Shown: one piece after another, positions 45,040-51,526 of the stretch
Numbering within the stretch: position 1 is the stretch's first letter
How the letters are laid out: the number at the start of each line of letters is the position of its first letter
Assembly: GCA_027579435.1 (NCBI GenBank)
Contig: JANBPK010001061.1
Span: forward strand, 30,139 to 81,664
Source of the DNA: Candolleomyces eurysporus
Taxonomy: Eukaryota > Basidiomycota > Agaricomycetes > Agaricales > Psathyrellaceae
Direction of reading: 5' to 3'
DNA length: 51,526 bases
Program-made: the position numbers and the translations under genes
The notes under the pieces: generated by a model
Seen by the model: only the letters and a program-made list of their open reading frames with translations
The model's database searches: none
What the model was told of the DNA's origin: nothing

Positions 45040-47118
45040 GTATGAGCTGCGGTACGTTAGAGGAGACACGACTAGATCCTCATCCCCAGATAACAGCCAG
45101 GCCACTCCTTGAATTGGCAGAGCAACAAATCCTCCATGAGTTGTGACTCTGCAAAAAGTGTGTACAAACACCCACCATTCCGAGCAACGATGGTCCTAGA
45201 TGTAATTATGTCGAAGCATAGATCATCTACATGAATTGACACAGATTAATGGGGGTACAACGACGTGCAAAACAGCCTACCGCTCCACGGGGATATTTCA
45301 TGACTGCGTTTCCTCCAGTCATCGTCATGAGACAAGGCACAATCTGCACCAGTCTGGGTTTTAGGTTATGTCCATGTATGAGTTGTCAGATATGCTGTTA
45401 TTCCAGTCGAAGGCTCACCGTTTTTAACAACAGGTCATTGATTCCATCGCAGGGATGGAAGATCTGAGGATGGACCATCGAGCGTTAGAATAGAAAATGC
45501 ATCTCAGAGCAAGAACGAACGTACTGGGGCTCTGGACAAAACAGGGAAATCGTCAATCCGGAATTCATCAGACTGGGGACCATCATTGTCCTTCGTCTTT
45601 CCTGTGCTATGAGAGCTCTCGAGTCCAGATCTGATGTGCCCCGATGGCCCATGGCCAGCCGTTCCCTGATTGCTGCTGTTCGAAGGTGCATCTTGACTCG
45701 CGTCCTCTAAACCATGATGTTGATCGTCCCCCACTGGTAAGCGAAGACCTTTCAACCGAGCACGAAACTTCTGTGAAAGTGCCAACTTGAATCCTTGAAG
45801 AAAAAGACATTGGTCCTTTCCCTTGCACGCTCCCGACTCTCTCGCTGCAGAATTTGATCCAAACCGGGCTTCAGCAGTTCCTCTATCGATCCAATCATAG
45901 ACAGGAACTTGATCATTTGTCTTTCTTCTGGACAGTGTCAGAAGATCGTCGGGAGCTGCCGCGGGATCCTTGTAAGCTGCAAGCGCCCAACTGTCGCTTT
46001 TAATGCAGCCAGACACGATATAGAGAGGATCTTCATCTGCAATTCGCCGAACAGAATTTGCATGTCGATAGATGATACCAGCATGCTGAATTAGAAAGTC
46101 ACGGAGCGTTTCGGAATCGACAAGTGCTTCCAAGTCGGCGGATGTGGTGCATGCAAGCACAGCACCTTGCTGGGACTGACAGCGAAATTCGAACCCTGTT
46201 ATGTGACTTCGTGGTGCGTTAAAATACGCTCATAAAATGCAGAATATCTGACCTTACTTTGCATCGGCTGAACGAAAAGCCTTCGACGAAGTCCCACTGA
46301 CAATCGTGTGGCCTTCTGCAAATTCATCGGGTTGGGTAGTGCACTCTTTGAGTGGCAATCGACAGCGTGCCACATCAGGAAGAGACTCATCTTCCCAGAT
46401 ATTGAAAATTCTCCTGAAACCATGTGTGAGATTGAAGGTTCCAACGTCGCCGGGAACTATCCCTGTCTCTCCCACGGGCTTGCGAGGCTGGGGGTGCCAA
46501 CAGGCCAATCCCGCCGTGGTTGCACTCAGCATGTTACGAGTGTAGATTCCGGCGTTTGTCGTGGCTCCGAAGTGGGATATAGAATCTGGATCCAAGTTAC
46601 TTATTGACAACTGTCACCAATATAATAGGAATTAGATTCAGGTCCACAGAAGATCCAAGCGCTTAGCGCATACTTACTACTGAGCAATCATTTTGCGATC
46701 GCCCCGATTCAGAGCCGTCTTCAGATTGAGGAGCTTTGTTGTCCTTGCCAGAGGAGTCGGTTGCGACTGTATCTTCTGTGCTTCCTTGATTGGGGGTATT
46801 CCTTATGGAGTACTGAACCTCTATGGGACTGGCGATGTCTCCCCGGGCGGAAATTTCTCCATGCACAAGGACGCCTCGATTTTCCGCGGATCGAAAAAAT
46901 CCAGATATCTGCTGGAAAACGCGACTCCAGCCTTCTTCACGGACAGAACCGACAGACAGGTTTGCCTGAGAGTCAAGGGGTTCGGAGAAGTGTTCTGGTG
47001 CATTGAAATTGATGTTGTAGGTCGGCGAGTATATGTCATTCCCCGCGGCTTTGAAATGGGCATCCTGGAATGACTGGTGGTGGGATCCCGCAAACAGTTT
47101 CGTGGCCGTGGAGGCCAT
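45040..47118 (-). CDS. Uncharacterised Agaricomycete family protein, gene R (paralogue of L), running in frame into IQGAP
   Basis: This has the same exon order as gene L. It starts MASTATKLFAGSHHQSF (ATG 47116-47118), then WSRVFQQISGFFRSAENRG, GETGIVPGDVGTFNL, RRIFNIWEDE, GHTIVSGTSS, FEFRCQSQQGAVLA, LYIVSGCIKSDSWALA, YDWIDRGTAEARFG, an IFHPCDGINDLLLKT exon, ALSHDDDW, DDLCFDIITSRTIVARNG and THGGFVALPIQGVAWLL. It lacks the three internal modules of L apart from a remnant (SDEFRIDDFPVLSRAP). Homology to L stops after GDED (about 45086). The same frame then passes through a relic IQGAP splice acceptor into IQGAP coding sequence without a stop codon. The frame depends on using the second of two adjacent AGs at the last acceptor (TGCAGAG|TC); the first AG gives an early stop. 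It could be a fused gene or a gene with a lost end. Confidence 0.7.
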
Positions 47119-47911
47119 ATTCCAGCCGGTCAGGAAGTACCGCGTTAAGATGCATATAAACTGGATCGATGATATGCAGTTAATTAGCGCCGTCCTCGTC
47201 GAATATAGCAAGGACTTACCCACGGATGTGGTAGCTCCAATCCCTCCCAAAGTTAACCACCTGTCAATGCCCTGTCCAGGGCAGTCCTAAATCCCGTACT
47301 AGCAGGCGGATGCAGGAAGAACATTAGGTAGAAGTGAAGTGAGAGGGTAGTAAACTCATTTTGGGGCCGTATAAATAAAGCCAAGCTAAATTCAGTTGGG
47401 AAAGTCAACGATCGACGTGAGAAGTAATTCATTCAATTGGCTGAATTTCTGAGGACGAACAAACGACCCTCGACGTATATGAGACGAAATACATAGTAGT
47501 AAAACTAGAGATACAACCCCTCTTCGTAGGCGAGCGAGGGAGCTCGAGAGAAAAAAAATGTCAGAACTCGACTCGAGTAAGTACGAAACCAGGAAGCGCA
47601 TGCAAGGAAATAAGTAGTAAGGTGGGCGTAAAACGTGAAACACGAAATCCAAATGTAATGTGAGGTGGGTACGCGTATGTGAGTAAGGAGGTCAGTCAGT
47701 GAGTAAGAAATGTAAGACGTCTAGTGGCGTGAGTGAGTGGGTTGGTGGGGGGTATAAGTAAGTAGTAAAGAGAAAATGACATGGGGACATATGATACGAA
47801 TATTTGGTATGCGATGTAGGGAGAGAGACAGTAATACTTGGCAGTCAGTAAAGTTGAATTAGAAGTCGGAGGAGAAAAATGATGCTTGAGGCTGATCCGG
47901 GAGAGCGAGCT
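47119..47911. other. Gene R upstream region and gene D 3' flank
   Basis: Positions 47195-47345 match the gene L upstream region. From about 47400 to 47880 the + strand is purine-rich with GAGTAAG/GTGAGT-like short repeats and no coding character. No gene is supported. Confidence 0.5.
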
Positions 47912-50900
47912 TCACCCGGCGAGGATCTCAATCTTCGAATAGTCTCTTGTGGATTGAGGCATCGAGATACCGTGCCTAGTAAAGTTCGTCATCATCAGTT
48001 TCCTTCACATCCTCGAGTGGAAGAGCGAGAAACTCACATATGGAAGAGATGTGGCACAAGGGCCTGAATGGTCCACATCCTTTGCACACGACCCGACCGG
48101 CAGAGGTTGCATTTCAGATTGCACGTAGGCTCAATGCCATAATGGAATATCGATCTTCCTCTCCCGTTCCCGTTCCGCTCGTACCGGCCTTTGAGGTATA
48201 CCACGTCGACATCGGGAACCGGGTTCTCAATCGAATGACTGCAAAAACGGAACAGTTGTTAAGCCCAGTTCAAGATAAGAGGGTAGCAAGACTACTCACG
48301 CTTCCTTAATGTGTGCCTTTGCAGTCTTGAGCAAGACACCCTTGTCAAAGTGCTCCGGGCAATGATTGCACGCCCAATTCTCTCTCCTTGGTGATGGGTA
48401 CGGAGTTTCATGAGCCTTGACAAACTTGTTGGCCTCCTCAGAGAGGAGCAACCAAGCAGGGATCGCATGCGTATGGTCTTCCTCCTTCTCCACTGCATGT
48501 GTCACCTAAAGATCGCCCTCAAGTCAGCCTTCGGCGGCACCACGAGCAAAAAAGAAAAACATACACATTCTCTCCAGGTATACGCCTTTCTCCCCTGCAC
48601 CTTCTTACACGTCTTCACTGGACAATTCCCACAGAAGAACCTCGCATCAATCTTATCCATATCCTCGGGCGCAGCAGTATCAGGATCCAACCCCAACTGC
48701 CTAATGATCGACGCAGCAGCCGCATACCCCACCGAACAAAACTCCCAGTTCGTATGGAACACATGCGGGTAGCTCCCACACATATGCACTGAAGCAGAAT
48801 CCCACCCGATCACCGCCAACCCAGCCTGCCTCCCCGTCTTACAGGATATACAGCTGAAGATGGTTGTAGCCCTCTTCATGCGCTCGTCCATAGCTTTCTT
48901 GAGGTCGGCCTTCTTCTGGGCACGCAGCACTTCGACTTGCTTGTCGATCTCCTCTGGTGTGAGGGATTCATCTGTGGGAACTTCGACCGAGTCGTCGATG
49001 GCTGAGACCCCGGGAAGCATCTCGTACAGGTCCCTTTGTCTCTGGTAGAACCAGTCGTCTCGGATTTCCGGGAGCTTGGCCGTTGCAGCTTCCTGGTTGA
49101 GCTCTTCGACATTTTCCAGGGTGTCTTGTTGGATGAAGGTGGTGAACAGGTCGTCATATGCAACAAGGTCTTCTGGTGGGAAGTAGGCCCNATTTTTCGG
49201 GTTTGAATGTCTTTTTATAGTCCTTGTAGAACTTGTCGACGAATTCGCGGCGCTCACGCTTCAGACGTTCGCGTTTTTGAGTGGTGATTTTCTGGATGAT
49301 GCCCTCCTTGTGTTTCTCCAGAACTACGGGGAGACGTCAGTCAATGTCAGCCGGTGGCTCGAAACGTTTCAACGACAGACATACTTTTGGGAGTCAGACG
49401 GCACACCTCCACACCCCTGAAGTAATAGTACACATCCGAAGATGCAGCATCCGTATCCCGTTCGTCGAAACCGAGCTTCGTGAACTTCTTCATGCACTTG
49501 TCCGCCAAACTCCGCTGCTTCATCGACATCTCATTGCAAATATTGTAGTAATACGATGTCGCCCAGTTGTTGAAGTAGCCGGCGTACTATTATAGCAAAC
49601 CGTTAGTCAGCCCGAAGATCGTAGCAAGAGAGTGGATGGGAGACGTACCTCGCTGATCGCTCGGGACTTCATGATCAGCTCCTGTGACCACTCCTCGAAC
49701 TTCTCCCCAGCCTCTGGACACATGCCTTCGTCGATCGTCATATACCAAGTCTGCAGCGTCTCAATCATCTCTTCGACATCTCTGCGTCTGTACCGCGCGT
49801 TGTTGTCCGATTCGTAGTAGGTTTGGTACTTCCCGCCGCCTGGAAGCGCGAGCCACACAAGATAAGTAAGTCTCTGAGAATCGTGAGTGATATGAAGAAG
49901 TGATAACTCACTTTGCCTGTAAGTTGGGACGAGAACTTGGTAGAGAATTGGAAGAAGTCGGGGATAGCCGTCCGTCACGCTAACCATTTCATTCTGCTCA
50001 ACCAGGTACTTCCTCTGGCAGGGCTCGCAATAGTGCTCGTTCAACGCAAAGTCCAGGAGCGCCCCAGGTTGGCCACAGAACTGAAATTACATTCCATATC
50101 AGTTTCACATCATTCATCGAAATTCACGTCATAAGAAAATGGAGAGAGATAACATAAAAGCGGGAGACGAAAGGGAAAGGGGAAGGATGACTCACATCAC
50201 ACCTAGAGTCATCAAACATCATCGCTGTCCACTTCGGTGGCGACAACTCTTTAGGCGGGCGGGGCAGATCTTGATAATGGTCATAAGCATTCTTCCAAAC
50301 GTTTTCAGCCTGCTTGCTCAAAATGATCGACCGTAGAGCTTTGGACGAGCGCGAGAGGTGCAGAAGATCCATCGGGTGTGCAAGTTCGAGCACGTCGAAC
50401 AAGACTTCCAGAGGTAGTTGGAAAAGGCCTGTGAGACAGTTGGGTTTGCCCTTAACTGCGTCTTTTGCTGTGCGCAGCTTGCGGATGGTAGCACCGCGAA
50501 CGTAGTTGCCTGTATACCCAGACAACAAACAAGTCAGGAAAAGGGGCGAGAGAAAGCAGTTGAACAACACGCACGGTAAAACTCATGCCCACACATCATC
50601 TCAAAGAACGATGCGAAATTGCCGTTAACAACCTCAGGCAACTCATCATCCTCCATCCCTTCAAATGCGAACAGAATCTCCGGTGTAGGTTCATACACAA
50701 TGTAAGTGCCCGTAAACGGCGTTCCGAGGTCGATGTCATCTTCTTCAGTATAAGGGAAGCTTTCCGTCAAATCGACTTCAAAGTCCTCTTGAGGGGTGGT
50801 GCTGGGGTCGGCGGCGGCAGTGGCGGCAGCATCGACAGTGTCGACTTCTGCGACGCGCGTGGTGGTGAGCCTTCGATCAGGCGCGCACGGACAGACATAG

Positions 50901-51453
50901 GGACCGACATACCTGTACCTTGAGCAGGGGCCTCTGCTGGCGCGTCCGGATCGTTGCCGTTGCTGGCTCCAGCTTCTGCTGCTGCGATTAGATGTGAGTC
51001 AGGGTTCCAGAACACACTCGATGTCGCTAAGAGTCTCGATCACTGACCTGGGGCAGTGTCCTCCTCGCCTGTGCCTGCAACGGGCAGTGGTGGTGGTACT
51101 GACGACGACGCAGCAGCAGCAGCCTCGTTCTCGTCGGTCGAAACCACATTCTGAGGCTCAGCGGCGTTTTGCACGTCTGGGGTATTCGCAACTTCTGCAT
51201 CTTGAACTGGAATTGTTTGTATTGCTGCCTCCGTCTCCGTCGATGGCGCTTGTGACTCGCGTCCTTCCACAACGTCATCACCATCATTGGGCGGGGGAGT
51301 CGGTGTGGTCTCCTCGATGGTTGCCTCGACAACGGGGTGGGCCGGAGCAGCTGCTGGTGGTGTGGTCGCCACCTGGAAGGTATCCTCGTCGTCGGCCAGG
51401 GTGGTGGTGGGAGTAGGAACAGGGACAGGCAGAGCAACCTGAACGTCTGCCAT
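47912..51453 (-). CDS. F-box protein with C-terminal zinc fingers, gene D
   Basis: This is the most complete member of the A/B/D family. Early exons: 51048-51453, 50913-50981, 50575-50847, 50196-50509, and one starting at 50080. The first about 190 residues are acidic and rich in Ala, Pro and Thr, with no counterpart in A. Then: ELPEVVNGNFASFFEMM; RNYVRGATIRKLR; F-box LPLEVLFDVLELAHPMDLL; DDSRCD|FCGQPG ... HYCEPCQRKY (CxxC...CxxC); YYESDNNARYRRRDVEEM; KFYKDYKKTFKPEKWAYFPP; FSCISCKTG; HMCGSYPHVFH; LGLDPDTAAPEDMDKIDARF; RKAYTWRECVTH; CNHCPEH ... H ... H and CNLCRSG ... H ... H fingers; HGISMPQ; TGA at 47912-47914. Dropping the N at 49191 restores PEKWAYFPP. It likely acts as an SCF adaptor, inferred from the F-box. 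Confidence 0.87.
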
Positions 51454-51526
51454 GACGATGTATGGGTGTTCGTCGTCTAAACCACTTTGGAAATGAGATA
51501 TAAGGAGGATGATATGGAATGGGAGA
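51454..51526 (-). promoter_or_regulatory. Gene D immediate upstream region
   Basis: A weak TATA-like sequence (CTTATATCTC on the - strand, about 51496-51505) lies about 45 bp upstream of the gene D ATG. The window ends here. Confidence 0.25.

Noticed and set aside
51027..51437. Second - strand frame over the gene D start
   Set aside because: Arg/Pro-rich shadow of the Ala/Pro/Thr-rich leader in another frame.

Overview
This is a draft-quality piece of a basidiomycete (Agaricomycetes-type) nuclear genome. Genes are split by many 45-90 nt GT-AG introns, often with CTNAC-type branch sites. The gene content is typical of mushroom-forming fungi: Elongator subunit ELP3, a nucleotide-sugar transporter, mitoribosomal MRP51, a LIM protein, a SAC phosphatase, guanine deaminase and IQGAP, next to a NACHT-TPR receptor, F-box/zinc proteins and an uncharacterised Agaricomycete multigene family. 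I cannot name the genus.

Layout. 0-7.3 kb is mostly housekeeping: ELP3 (-, cut by the left edge), a UDP-sugar transporter (-), a small unknown gene (-) and MRP51 (+, two apparent single-base frameshifts in C runs). 7.3-21.7 kb is a turbulent accessory region. It holds a WD40 relic, an intact NACHT-TPR gene, a long inverted repeat, and three F-box/zinc genes (A intact, B truncated pseudogene, C intact). Between them are several degenerate copies of the MRP51 3' end, which mark repeated duplication of a block made of the MRP51 tail plus a tail-to-tail F-box gene. 22.6-32.9 kb holds a four-exon LIM protein, a possible unknown gene and a SAC/hSac2-type phosphoinositide phosphatase, all on -.

33.6-47.1 kb contains two paralogues of one uncharacterised gene family (called L and R here), in the same orientation, flanking guanine deaminase (+) and IQGAP (-). 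L has a tandemly triplicated internal exon module and a basic C-terminal tail. R has lost both, and its last exon runs in frame into the N-terminal coding part of IQGAP. 47.9-51.5 kb is a fourth member of the F-box/zinc family (D), which serves as the intact reference for A and B.

Assembly quality matters for reading the window. At eight positions (9608, 9616, 10605, 12507, 19818, 23620, 40015, 49191), deleting the N restores a conserved reading frame in six different genes. These genes should not be called broken because of those Ns. The most interesting points are the R-IQGAP chimera, the exon-module triplication in L, and the F-box/zinc expansion tagged by MRP51 fragments. There is no evidence for CRISPR, rRNA or a tRNA gene, and no intact transposase was seen.
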